From contig CAZMVB010000009.1 in assembly GCA_964569795.1 (NCBI GenBank), forward strand, positions 69,182-133,181: DNA of 64,000 bases, in the 5' to 3' direction. Below the pieces are notes generated by a model, which made no database searches, had not been told where the DNA came from, and worked only from the letters and a program-made list of their open reading frames with translations. Within the stretch, counting starts at the first letter, position 1. Every line of letters begins with the position of its first letter. The translations under genes and the position numbers were made by a program. Shown in pieces: positions 1-8,505 of this stretch. This DNA comes from JAHJDS01 sp964569795. GTDB lineage: Bacteria; Desulfobacterota; Desulfarculia; Desulfarculales; JAHJDS01.

Positions 1-1
1 C

Positions 2-1378
2 CTGGCCGACCCCGAGGTGGATCAACGGGCGGTCTATCTCTACGCCGGGACCCACTACCGCTACTTCCATTCCCTGCCCGAGCGGACATTTTTCGAGCAC
101 GTCCGCCAGGTGCCCGCGGGCGGACTCCTGCAGTTCACCCCGGGCCAGGGGGACGCGGCGGTGAAGCGCTGGTGGCGATTGACCCTGCTGAACGACGAGC
201 CCCCGGCCGACGCGGACCAGGCCGCGGCCGGCCTCCGGGAGATCCTGACCGACGCCGTCAAGCTCCGGCTGAGCGATCAGGTCAAGCTGGGGTTCACCCT
301 GTCCTCGGGCATGGACAGCTCGAGCGTCTGCGCCCTGGGCACGGGCCTCCTGGGCCGCCGCCAGCCGGTCTTTTCCATCACCTACCGGGACCAGGAATAC
401 GACGAGGAGGCCGGGATCCGGCCGGCCGCCGACCGGTTCGCCGATCCCTGGCACAATCTGCCCCTGGCCGATCCGCCCCTCCTGGAGGCCGTGGACCGGA
501 TGCTGGCCTTCCACGACGAGCCGGTGTGCACCGTCACCTGGCTGTCCCACTGGTACCTGATGCGCCGGGCCTATGAGGTCGGGGTCAAGGTCATGTTCTC
601 GGGCCTGGGCGGGGATGAGTGCAACGCCGGGGAATACGAGTATTTCCTGTTTTTCTTCGCCGATCTCAAGCGCCAGGGGTTAGACCAGTTACTCGAACAA
701 GAAATCGACGCCTGGATAAGGCTCCATGATTCGCCCCGGTATCCCAAGAACCGGGCCGTGGTCGAGGACGCCTTCGGCCGCCTGATGGACCTGGACACCG
801 GCCGCAACCTGATCGACCGGCCTCGTTACAGTAATTACTTGAACTTCCTGTCTGAAAACCTCCGGCAGGCCCAGGACCATGTCCCGGAGATGGCCAATCC
901 TTTCCAGTCTCATTTGATAAATAGGTGTTATCAAGACCTTTTTTTCGAAACGACCCCGCCGTGTCTCGTTGCCGACGGCCGGACCGCGGCCGCCTTCGGG
1001 ATCGAGACCCGGTTCCCGTTTTTAGACCACCGGGTGGTCCGGTACTGCCTCTCCATGCCCGTTCACTTGAAGTATCACCAGGCCGTGACCAAATGGCCCC
1101 TCCGGCGGGCCATGGCCGATCTCCTGCCTCGCGAGAACTTAGACCAAACACTCAAAGTCGGCTGGAACGCCCCGGCCGCGGACTGGCTCCGGGGGGGCTC
1201 GGCCGTTGATCTCAGGGACCTGGTGCGGTCCTCGGCCTTCCGGACGCGGGGCGTTTACGATCCGGCGCAGGTGGACCGGGCGGTGGACGACCACCTGGCC
1301 GGCCGGGCCGATCACATGATGTTTTTGTGGCAACTGATCAATCTCGAACTCTGGTTCCGGACCCTGCCCGGAGGCTGA
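2..1378 (+). CDS. Asparagine synthase-type amidotransferase, 5'-truncated by window edge
   Basis: C-terminal part of an AsnB-family enzyme, which activates a carboxylate with ATP and transfers ammonia to it. The open frame continues to the window edge, so the N-terminal glutaminase domain lies outside; an internal GTG at 17 is probably not the start. What remains shows the end of the glutaminase/linker region (HVRQVPAGG), then the synthetase domain with an SSGMDSSSV pyrophosphate loop near residue 100 and a C-terminal FLWQLINLELWFR motif. It resembles the full-length paralogue at 3031-4944 (shared DEPVCTVT block and C-terminus). In a nonulosonate island the likely job is amidating a sugar carboxylate or forming an amidine, as WbpS- or WbpG-type enzymes do, rather than making asparagine; that is inference. 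Confidence 0.85.
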   Translation: MADPEVDQRAVYLYAGTHYRYFHSLPERTFFEHVRQVPAGGLLQFTPGQGDAAVKRWWRLTLLNDEPPADADQAAAGLREILTDAVKLRLSDQVKLGFTLSSGMDSSSVCALGTGLLGRRQPVFSITYRDQEYDEEAGIRPAADRFADPWHNLPLADPPLLEAVDRMLAFHDEPVCTVTWLSHWYLMRRAYEVGVKVMFSGLGGDECNAGEYEYFLFFFADLKRQGLDQLLEQEIDAWIRLHDSPRYPKNRAVVEDAFGRLMDLDTGRNLIDRPRYSNYLNFLSENLRQAQDHVPEMANPFQSHLINRCYQDLFFETTPPCLVADGRTAAAFGIETRFPFLDHRVVRYCLSMPVHLKYHQAVTKWPLRRAMADLLPRENLDQTLKVGWNAPAADWLRGGSAVDLRDLVRSSAFRTRGVYDPAQVDRAVDDHLAGRADHMMFLWQLINLELWFRTLPGG

Positions 1379-1379
1379 G

Positions 1380-2051
1380 GTGGACTACAACATCTGGGAG
1401 CATTCGGCCGTGGTCCGGGACCTGTACGCCCAGCGGGCCCAGGGCCGGGCCCCGGAAATGGACGCCCACGCCCAGGCCGTCGAGATTTTGGCCCCGAATT
1501 TGCTCTCCACTGAGGGCAATATGACCGTCCTCGACGCCGGGTGCGGCTCCGGGTACCTGTTTCACTCCTTTCGGGCCAGAAACCTGGCCGTCGAGTACCA
1601 CGGTCTGGACTGTTCGCCCGGCCTGATCGCCCTGGGACGGCGATTTTTGCCGGATTTCGGCCTGCCCCCCGAGCGGCTGGAGGAGGGCCTGATCGAGAAC
1701 ATCCGGGAGCGCTTTGACGTGGTCGTCTGCCTCAACACCCTGTCCTGGCTGCCCGACTGGCGCCTGCCCCTGGACCGGCTGTGCGCCGCGGCCCGGCGGC
1801 TGTTGCTCGTCCGGACCAACCTGGGACCGGCCCGGAAAGCCAGGTGGGAGATCGACGGGTACCTGGAGGACGGCTACAACCACCTGCGGGCCTACTGGAA
1901 CCTCTATCCCGAGGCCGAGGTGGGCGACTTCATTGCCGCCGAGGGCTTCGAGGTCGAACTCATCCCGGACCGCCGGACCGGCTCGCTCATGGAGACGGTG
2001 GTCGGCAAGCCCTACTGGTGGAAGTTCATCCTGGCCCGGAGGAAGGCGTGA
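1380..2051 (+). CDS. Class I SAM-dependent methyltransferase
   Basis: A 223-residue protein starting at GTG, one base after the amidotransferase stop. The Rossmann motif I (VLDAGCGSGYLF) lies near residues 50-61, followed by an acidic motif II (YHGLDCSPG) and a VVCLNTLSWL segment at motif IV. It is a paralogue of the protein at 12317-12997: both share a KQAAEIL/AQAVEIL lead-in, the YHG-D-(S/T)P motif, the PPERL segment and the CLNTL segment. The substrate is unknown; O- or N-methylation of a glycan precursor is the natural reading in this island. The stop overlaps the next start (GTGA), so the genes are translationally coupled. Confidence 0.85.
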   Translation: MDYNIWEHSAVVRDLYAQRAQGRAPEMDAHAQAVEILAPNLLSTEGNMTVLDAGCGSGYLFHSFRARNLAVEYHGLDCSPGLIALGRRFLPDFGLPPERLEEGLIENIRERFDVVVCLNTLSWLPDWRLPLDRLCAAARRLLLVRTNLGPARKARWEIDGYLEDGYNHLRAYWNLYPEAEVGDFIAAEGFEVELIPDRRTGSLMETVVGKPYWWKFILARRKA

Positions 2052-3031
2052 CCCGGCGGCCCCTGGGACAGACCGGCCTGAAGATCTCGCCGCTGGCCCT
2101 GGGGGCCAACGTCTTCCCGGCGGGCGGGGGCGGGTGGTACGAGTCCTATTACGGCCGCAAGGTCAGGGAGGACGTGGCCGACGCCGAGCGCCGCCGCCTG
2201 ATCGAGGTCGCCCTGGACCTGGGCGTCAATCTGGTCTTGACCGAGACCCCGCCCGACGTGGCCCAGCTGGGCCGCCTCATCCGGCAGAACGGCTCAGGCC
2301 TGCGGGACCGGGTGAACCTGCTCGGCCTGCTCCTTGACTGGCGACCCGAGACCGCGGCCGCGGCCGACGGGGCCGCCTTCCGGGCCGAGTTAGACCAATT
2401 GCTCGAAGTATTGGGCACGGACCGCCTGGAGATTCTGAACATCAGGTTGGGCGCAGCGGGGCTGCTCACGGCTGACTTCATTCAAATGGTTGAACATTTG
2501 GCCAATGACCTGAAATTGAAAGATAAAATCTCCGCCCTGTCCTTTTACAGCCATGACCGAGGCGACGAGGTCATGCTGGCCGGGGTAAAAAGCGGCCCGT
2601 TCGACGTGGCCTACTGGAACTTCGGGTTCCTCAATCCCCTGGCCGCTTGGCGGGTCCTGCCGGCCGCGGTCGCCCGCGGGATGGGGTTCGTCGCCTTTGT
2701 CCCCTTTCAGAAGGGCTGGCTGTTCGAGTGCGCCCGGGAGGCGGGCCTGGGCGACCGTCTGGACCAGGTGGCCGGGGCCGGCCTGCGCTGGGTCCTGGCC
2801 CACCCCGGGGTCAGTTCGGTCGCCGTGGGCGTGGCCGATGTCGCCCAACTGGAGGACAATGCCCGGGCCGTGAGCGAAAATTTCAGCAGGGACGATGAGG
2901 ACCTGTTGAAGCGGCTGACCCGGACCGAGGCCTATGAGAAATTTTTGAATATTGTCAAACACGACAATCCGGCCCTGTACTTTGACTGGCGCGAGCGGGA
3001 CAGTGTCCTGCCCGCCGCAGGAGCGGTCTGA
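2048..3031 (+). CDS. Aldo/keto reductase-like protein with atypical active site
   Basis: A 327-residue AKR-fold protein. The GTG start overlaps the previous stop by four bases and has GGAGG about 5 nt upstream. The N-terminus (RPLGQTGLKISPLALGANVF) is the AKR strand-1 signature, and the C-terminal half keeps the AKR layout, with an HPGVSSVAVGV stretch where family members have the cofactor-contacting strand and loop. The usual catalytic motif (Asp plus Tyr, DTA-x-x-Y) is replaced by TETPPDV, and the conserved Lys and His positions are not recognisable. It may be a non-catalytic or repurposed family member. It sits between a methyltransferase and AsnB and ends in a TGATG overlap with the latter. 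Confidence 0.75.
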   Translation: MTRRPLGQTGLKISPLALGANVFPAGGGGWYESYYGRKVREDVADAERRRLIEVALDLGVNLVLTETPPDVAQLGRLIRQNGSGLRDRVNLLGLLLDWRPETAAAADGAAFRAELDQLLEVLGTDRLEILNIRLGAAGLLTADFIQMVEHLANDLKLKDKISALSFYSHDRGDEVMLAGVKSGPFDVAYWNFGFLNPLAAWRVLPAAVARGMGFVAFVPFQKGWLFECAREAGLGDRLDQVAGAGLRWVLAHPGVSSVAVGVADVAQLEDNARAVSENFSRDDEDLLKRLTRTEAYEKFLNIVKHDNPALYFDWRERDSVLPAAGAV

Positions 3032-4944
3032 TGTGCGGGCTGTGCGGGGTTTATGACCTGGCGGGCCGGCCCGTGCCCCCCGAGGTCCTGGGCCGGATGA
3101 ACGACGCCCTGGCCCATCGCGGCCCGGACGACGCTGGAGAAATCTTCGTTCACAGCCGCACGGGCGAGTTGACCGATGCCTCCAAGGGCCAAGTCGGGGG
3201 TGAGGGATACGACCTTGGATTGGCCAACCGCCGCCTGGCCATCCTGGACCTGTCCCCGGCCGGGCACCAGCCCATGGTCCGGGGCGACCTGGTCCTGGTC
3301 TATAACGGCGAGGTCTATAACTTTGTCGAACTGGCCCGGGAGCTGCGGGGCCTGGGGCATACCTTTAAGGGCGGCTCGGACACCGAGGTCATCCTGGCCG
3401 CCTATGACCAGTGGGGCCTGGCCTGTCTTGAAAAATTCAACGGCATGTTCGCCCTGGCCCTGTGGGACGGCCGGGCCAAAAAACTGGTCCTGGCCCGGGA
3501 CCGGTTCGGGATCAAGCCGCTTTATTTTTATTTGCGGGACGACCTGCTGGTCTTCGGCTCCGAGATAAAGGCCATCCTGGCCCACCCGGCGGTCGCGGCC
3601 GAGCCGGACAGGTTCGCCGTGTTCAACTACCTGGCCCGCAATTACCGGTTCGTGGACGGCCGGCCGACCAGTTTCTTTGACGGGGTGCGCCAGGTCGAGC
3701 CCGGGACTTTTGTAATGGCCGACGCCTCCGGCCTGACCGAGCGGCGGTGGTACGCCCTGGACCCGGCCCGGCCGGCCTCGGCCGCCACCGAAGACGAGGC
3801 CGTGGAGCAGTACCGCCACCTGCTGACCGACGCCGTTAAGATCCGGCTGAGAAGCGACGTACCGGTGGCCTTCACCCTGTCGGGGGGTATGGACTCCTCG
3901 GCGGTGACCGCCATCTCGGCCCGGGAACTGGGGCCCGGCCTGCCGGTCTTCTCGGCCTGCTACGACGTCGAGCCCTTTGACGAACAGGCCTGGATCGCCC
4001 CGACCGTGGCCGCGACGGATGCGCAGTGGACGAAAATCTTTCCCGGGCCGGACGACCTGATCGACACCACCCGATTGATGATCGCCGCCTTTGACGAGCC
4101 GGTATGCACCGTCACCTTTTACGCCCACTGGCAGGTCATGGCCCAGGTCCACGCCCAGGGCCTCAAGGTCATCCTCAACGGCCACGGCGCGGACGAGCTG
4201 ACCGCCGGCTATTACGACCACTACCTGCATCACCTGGCCGACCTGCATCTCCTGGGCCGGCGGGCCGAGTTCGAGGCCGAGCGCCAAAGACTGATCGAGC
4301 TTCACGGCGATCATCGGGCCGGACTGCTGGCCGACTACCTGGGCCTGGTCGAGCGCCGGGTCCCGTACATGACCGATTACCTGTCGGCCTTTGCCCCGTA
4401 TGAAAACTGCCTGGAGCCCGATTTCCGGGCGGCTTACGGCCACCCCAAGCGGGACTCGTCGCCCTATCCCTCGATCCTCACTAACCGCCTCTTTAACGAA
4501 CTGAGCTTTGAAACCGTGCCGGCCATGCTCAAGGCCGAGGACCGGGTGACCATGGCCTTTTCCATCGAGAGCCGGCTGCCCTTCCTGGACTATCGCCTGG
4601 TCGAGTTCTGCTTTGCGCTGCCCAACCGGTTCAAGATCAAGGGGGGGCTGGGCAAGTTTGTTCAGCGCCGGGCTTTGCGGGGCATCCTGCCCGAGGCGGT
4701 GACCGGCCGGATCGACAAGGTCGGTTTCAACGCCCCGTCCGAGATATGGTTTCGGGGAATTCTCAAAGAACGCCTCCAGGAGTTTTTTTCAGGGACGAAA
4801 CTCTTTGACCGGGGCCTGATCCAGCGTCCCGTTTTTGAAAAAATCCTGAACGAGCACCTGTCCGGTCAGGCCAACCACTACATGTTCCTGTGGCAGTGCC
4901 TGAACCTGGAGCTCTGGTTCAGGCAATATTTTGACCGAGGCTAA
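3031..4944 (+). CDS. asnB: Asparagine synthase (glutamine-hydrolysing) family amidotransferase
   Basis: Complete 637-residue AsnB-family protein. Met-Cys-Gly-Leu-Cys-Gly starts it, so Cys2 becomes the N-terminal nucleophile of the class II glutaminase; the RGPDD motif, the NGEVYNF motif and the GGSDTEV motif follow. The synthetase half has the LSGGMDSSAV loop near residue 290 and the SRLPFLDYRLVE and KVGFNAP motifs. Free asparagine synthesis is possible, but pairing with a second homologue (1-1378) inside a sugar island suggests amide or amidine formation on a glycan precursor. The start overlaps the AKR stop (TGATG), and a radical SAM gene begins two bases after the stop. Confidence 0.9.
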   Translation: MCGLCGVYDLAGRPVPPEVLGRMNDALAHRGPDDAGEIFVHSRTGELTDASKGQVGGEGYDLGLANRRLAILDLSPAGHQPMVRGDLVLVYNGEVYNFVELARELRGLGHTFKGGSDTEVILAAYDQWGLACLEKFNGMFALALWDGRAKKLVLARDRFGIKPLYFYLRDDLLVFGSEIKAILAHPAVAAEPDRFAVFNYLARNYRFVDGRPTSFFDGVRQVEPGTFVMADASGLTERRWYALDPARPASAATEDEAVEQYRHLLTDAVKIRLRSDVPVAFTLSGGMDSSAVTAISARELGPGLPVFSACYDVEPFDEQAWIAPTVAATDAQWTKIFPGPDDLIDTTRLMIAAFDEPVCTVTFYAHWQVMAQVHAQGLKVILNGHGADELTAGYYDHYLHHLADLHLLGRRAEFEAERQRLIELHGDHRAGLLADYLGLVERRVPYMTDYLSAFAPYENCLEPDFRAAYGHPKRDSSPYPSILTNRLFNELSFETVPAMLKAEDRVTMAFSIESRLPFLDYRLVEFCFALPNRFKIKGGLGKFVQRRALRGILPEAVTGRIDKVGFNAPSEIWFRGILKERLQEFFSGTKLFDRGLIQRPVFEKILNEHLSGQANHYMFLWQCLNLELWFRQYFDRG

Positions 4945-4946
4945 CC

Positions 4947-5924
4947 ATGCTTTACTACAAACACGGACCCGCATCCGACCCCTTCGCCTTTATCTACACC
5001 GATCCGGGCTGGCTGCGCGACTATGACCCGCCCCGGGATTTTCCGTTCTGGGTCAATACCGAACCGACCAACATCTGCAACCTGGATTGCATCTTCTGCT
5101 CGCGCCAGATGTTCACGGGCAAGCCGGGTCGCATGGATTTTTCGGTCATGGAAAAGATCACCGACGAGGTGGCGGCCCACGGCGGCTCGATCCGGATGGC
5201 CGGCTGGGGCGAACCCCTGCTGCACCCGGAGATCATGGACCACGTGGCCTACATCAAATCGCGGGGAGTGCCGCTCAAGATCTACACCAACGGCCTGCTC
5301 CTGACCGAGGACCAGATGCGGGCCTTTGTGGCCGCCGGCCTGGACGAACTCCAGTTCTCCATGCAGGGCCTGAGCGCCGAGCAGTATCACTTCAACCGCC
5401 GGAAGGGCGACTACGCCAAGCTGCGGGAAAAGATCACCCTGGCCCACGACCTTCGCGGCGCGTCAACACGCCCCTTTTTGTCCGTCCTGACCTCGGCCCT
5501 GAAGTCCGAGTTCGAGGCGGCCCATCCCCAGGGCTTCATCGACGACTGGGCCCCGGTGGTGGACAAGGTGGCGGTCGATTTCACCAACCTCAACTTCGTG
5601 GGCCACATGGACCGGGTCAAGCCCCACCTGGACGATCACGCCATGGACCTGGTCCACCGTCCCTGCGTGGACATCTTTCTGGCCATCGAGGTCGCCAGCA
5701 ACGGCGACATCTCCATGTGCGGCCAGGACGCGACCCATCACCCCGAGCACGTCCTGGGCAACGTCGCCCGGATGACCATCCATCAGGCCTGGCACTCGGA
5801 CCGGATGAACCGGCACCGCGAGGACGTGGGCCGTCACACCCGGCACGACCGCAAGGCCGTCTGCCGCAACTGCTATCCCAACACCCTCAAGTACGAGGGC
5901 TTCAAGGCGGAGGCGGCGTCTTGA
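4947..5924 (+). CDS. Radical SAM protein with SPASM-like C-terminus
   Basis: A 325-residue radical SAM enzyme. The CNLDCIFC cluster motif (Cys44, Cys48, Cys51) binds the [4Fe-4S] that cleaves SAM. A GWGEPLLHPE motif follows, equivalent to the GGE SAM-binding motif, then IYTNGLLL. The C-terminus has a Cys before VDIFLAIEV, MCGQD, and CRNC, the spacing of a SPASM/twitch auxiliary cluster. It is more distant from the five tandem genes at 13245-18523 than those are from each other. The neighbours (AsnB, acetyltransferase, deacetylase, NeuB) suggest a sugar or sugar-nucleotide substrate; the actual reaction cannot be read from sequence. Confidence 0.88.
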   Translation: MLYYKHGPASDPFAFIYTDPGWLRDYDPPRDFPFWVNTEPTNICNLDCIFCSRQMFTGKPGRMDFSVMEKITDEVAAHGGSIRMAGWGEPLLHPEIMDHVAYIKSRGVPLKIYTNGLLLTEDQMRAFVAAGLDELQFSMQGLSAEQYHFNRRKGDYAKLREKITLAHDLRGASTRPFLSVLTSALKSEFEAAHPQGFIDDWAPVVDKVAVDFTNLNFVGHMDRVKPHLDDHAMDLVHRPCVDIFLAIEVASNGDISMCGQDATHHPEHVLGNVARMTIHQAWHSDRMNRHREDVGRHTRHDRKAVCRNCYPNTLKYEGFKAEAAS

Positions 5925-6868
5925 TCGAGTCCGTCCGGCCGCTGCTGGCCACCCAGCCCTTTCTTCACGGGCATCACCTGCCCGGGGCCCTGCCCGAGGC
6001 CCTGGTCCAGGCGGCCCTGATCCGGCTGGCCTCCGAGGACGAGGACAACCTGGTCGTCCGGGCCGAAAAGGGCCGGCTGACCGGGCTGGCGGTCATGCGC
6101 CCGCTCCCCTGGGACACCGAGTTCTTCCAGATGGGATGCGCCCGGGTCGAGGCCTTTTACTTCGATCGGACCGACGAGGCGGCCCTGGATCAGTCCCGGG
6201 CCCTGGCCGCCGAGGTCGTGGACTGGTGCCGGCGGCGTGAGGTCCGCTTTGTCTCGGCCAAGATCGAGGCCGCCGACGCCCTGTCGGCCCTGGGCCTGGG
6301 CCGGGCCGGTTTTGACGTGGTCGATAACGAACTGACCCTTATCGCCGACCGGGCAACGGAACCGGCCTCCCCGGACCCGCCCCCCTTGCCCCCGGGGATC
6401 GAGCTCCTGGTCGGCGACGGCCTGACCGGCGTTTCACTCGAGGCCCTGGGCGGCCTGTACGACTACAGCCGCTTTCACGCCGACCCGCGCGTCGGTCCGG
6501 AGCGGGCCGACCGGTTGTGGGCCCTGGCCGTGGAAAACCAGGCCACCCGGGAGGGAAGGCCGGTGGTCCTGCTGGTCGAGGGAGACCGGGCGGTGGGGAT
6601 CATCAGTTGCCGGCCCGAGGCGGACCTGGCGGCGGCCATCGGTGCGGCGGTGGGCGACTGGTTCATGGTCGGTGTGGCCCCGGGGTATCGCCGCCGGGGA
6701 CTGGGCCGGGTCATGCTCGCGGCCGCGCTGGCCCACGGCCTGAAACGATACGACCTGATCCAGGTCTCGACCCAGGCCTACAGCCCGGGCGCGGTCCATT
6801 TCTTTCTCAGCGGCGGCTTCCGCCTCTGCCGGGCCGGCCTGAGCCTGCACTGCTTTGTGGAGGACTGA
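5921..6868 (+). CDS. GNAT acetyltransferase, WecD/RffC-like
   Basis: A 315-residue protein with a TTG start, chosen because GGAGG lies 7 nt upstream and the start overlaps the previous stop. Residues near 60-75 (LPWDTEFFQ) match the N-terminal signature of TDP-fucosamine acetyltransferase WecD-type enzymes. The C-terminal GNAT domain shows the acetyl-CoA loop RRRGLGRVM and a terminal VHFFLSGGF motif. It probably acetylates an amino group of the nucleotide sugar. It is followed directly (TGATG) by a PIG-L deacetylase, so the island contains both removal and addition of N-acyl groups. Confidence 0.85.
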   Translation: MIESVRPLLATQPFLHGHHLPGALPEALVQAALIRLASEDEDNLVVRAEKGRLTGLAVMRPLPWDTEFFQMGCARVEAFYFDRTDEAALDQSRALAAEVVDWCRRREVRFVSAKIEAADALSALGLGRAGFDVVDNELTLIADRATEPASPDPPPLPPGIELLVGDGLTGVSLEALGGLYDYSRFHADPRVGPERADRLWALAVENQATREGRPVVLLVEGDRAVGIISCRPEADLAAAIGAAVGDWFMVGVAPGYRRRGLGRVMLAAALAHGLKRYDLIQVSTQAYSPGAVHFFLSGGFRLCRAGLSLHCFVED

Positions 6869-7494
6869 TGCGCGTTCTGATCGTCGCCCCCCATCCCGAC
6901 GACGAGGTCCTGGGCTGCGGCGGGACCATCGCCTGGCACATCGCCCGGGGCCACGAGGTGTTCGTCCACCTGGTGGGCAACCGGGTCATCAATCACACCC
7001 GGGACGAGGCCTACATCCAGGCGACGCTGGACCAGGCCCGCCGGGCGGCCGCGGTCCTGGGCGTGACTGACCTCTTCTTTTCCGATCTGCCAGACGAGCA
7101 GCTCGACCACAGGCTCATCGACCTGATCGTCCCCCTGGAAGAGGTGATCAACAAGGTCAGGCCGCACGTGGCCTACGTGCCCAACGAGACCGACATTGAC
7201 CAGGACCACCGGGCCGTGGCCTGGGCGACCCGGGTCTCCTGCCGGGGCGTGGGCCGGGTCCTGGCCTACGAGGTCATGGGGCCGACCCGGGGGTTCGCGC
7301 CCACGACCTACGTGGATATCACGCCGTATCTCGCGGCCAAGATCGAGGCCCTGCAGATCTACGAGGGCGAGGTGAGGCCCTTTCCCCATCCCCGCAGCCC
7401 CGAGGCGGTCACTGCCCTGGCCCGCACACGGGGGGTCGAGGCGGGCTTCGAGGCGGCCGAGGCCTTCCGGCTGATCAAGGAGGTGATCCCATGA
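6868..7494 (+). CDS. PIG-L family N-deacetylase
   Basis: A 208-residue zinc-dependent deacetylase of the PIG-L/LmbE family, which removes acetyl from GlcNAc-type substrates. The APHPDDEVLGCGG motif at residues 7-19 supplies the zinc His and Asp ligands and catalytic Asp; the second zinc His is probably in DIDQDHRAV near residue 108. The start ATG overlaps the GNAT stop, and the stop overlaps the start of the NeuB gene (ATGA). Deacetylation before re-acylation or formylation is the likely role, fitting the acetyltransferase upstream and the formyltransferase at 9279. Confidence 0.9.
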   Translation: MRVLIVAPHPDDEVLGCGGTIAWHIARGHEVFVHLVGNRVINHTRDEAYIQATLDQARRAAAVLGVTDLFFSDLPDEQLDHRLIDLIVPLEEVINKVRPHVAYVPNETDIDQDHRAVAWATRVSCRGVGRVLAYEVMGPTRGFAPTTYVDITPYLAAKIEALQIYEGEVRPFPHPRSPEAVTALARTRGVEAGFEAAEAFRLIKEVIP

Positions 7495-8504
7495 CCTTCC
7501 GCCTCGGCGACCGGCCGACCGGCGACGATCACCCGGTGTTCATCATCGCCGAGATCGGCGGCAACCACGGCGGCCGGGTCGAGCTGGCCCGGGAGATGAT
7601 TGTGGCCGCGGCCCGGGCCGGGGCCGACGCGGTCAAGTTCCAGATATTTCTGACCGACCGGATGCTGGCCGCCCGGAGCCAGTATTACGATGAGTTCAAG
7701 GGCGAGGAGCTGTCGCCCGATGACTTCCGCGGGCTCAAGGAATTCGCCGAGGCCCAGGGGATCGTCTTTTTCGCCACCCCGTTCGACCTTGACTCGGCCG
7801 ACGTTTTAGGCGAGCTCGAGGTGCCCCTGTTCAAGCTGGCCTCGGGCGATATCACCAACCTGCCCCTGCTGGGCTACCTGGCCACTTTTCAGCGGCCGAT
7901 CATCATCTCCACCGGCGCGGCCGACCTGGATGAGATCAAGGCCGCCCTGGACTTTGCCCGGGACGCCGGGGCGACCGAGCTGGCCCTGATGCAGTGCACC
8001 GCGGCCTATCCCTGCCCGGACGACCAGATTAACCTCCGGGCCATTCCCGCCCTGCGCGAGAAATTCGGCCTGCCCGTCGGTTTCTCGGATCACAGCCTGG
8101 GGGTCGATCTGGCCCTGGCCGCTGTGGCCCTGGGGGCCGATTTTGTCGAGAAACACTTCACCATCGACCAGTCGCTGCCCGGCGGGGACAACGAGATGTC
8201 CATCCTGCCCGCTGACCTGGCCGCCCTGGTCGCGGGTGCCCGCCGGATCCAGGCCGGCCGGGGCGACGGCGACAAGCGGGTCATGCCCGTCGAGGCGCCG
8301 CTTCAGACGGCCATGCGGCGCTCGCTGGTGGCCGCGAAGGACGTCCCGGCCGGGACGGTCCTCGGGCCCGAGCACCTGGCCCTCAAGCGGCCCGGGGACG
8401 GCGTGGCGCCCGAGGTCTATTTCGAGGTTATCGGCCGCCGGACCAAGGTTGAACTCCGGGCGGATGAACCCGTGTCCCGGGAAATGGTGGCCGAAGTTGA
8501 TTGA
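7491..8504 (+). CDS. N-acetylneuraminate/nonulosonate synthase (NeuB/PseI/LegI family)
   Basis: A 337-residue protein with AAGGAGG 7 nt before the ATG. It condenses phosphoenolpyruvate with a six-carbon amino sugar to make a nine-carbon acid. The N-terminal TIM barrel has IAEIGGNHGG, GADAVKFQ, KLASGDI, MQCTAAYP and GFSDHSLG. The C-terminal SAF/antifreeze-like domain begins near residue 280 (RRSLVAAKDVPAG). Motifs fit the whole NeuB/PseI/LegI family; I cannot decide between neuraminate, legionaminate and pseudaminate. Together with the CMP-sugar synthetase at 11223 it defines the island as a nonulosonate pathway. Confidence 0.93.
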   Translation: MTFRLGDRPTGDDHPVFIIAEIGGNHGGRVELAREMIVAAARAGADAVKFQIFLTDRMLAARSQYYDEFKGEELSPDDFRGLKEFAEAQGIVFFATPFDLDSADVLGELEVPLFKLASGDITNLPLLGYLATFQRPIIISTGAADLDEIKAALDFARDAGATELALMQCTAAYPCPDDQINLRAIPALREKFGLPVGFSDHSLGVDLALAAVALGADFVEKHFTIDQSLPGGDNEMSILPADLAALVAGARRIQAGRGDGDKRVMPVEAPLQTAMRRSLVAAKDVPAGTVLGPEHLALKRPGDGVAPEVYFEVIGRRTKVELRADEPVSREMVAEVD

Positions 8505-8505
8505 G

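Noticed and set aside
2932..4443. 503-codon minus-strand frame
   Set aside because: Shadow of the asnB gene, Gly/Val/Gln-rich with no family match.
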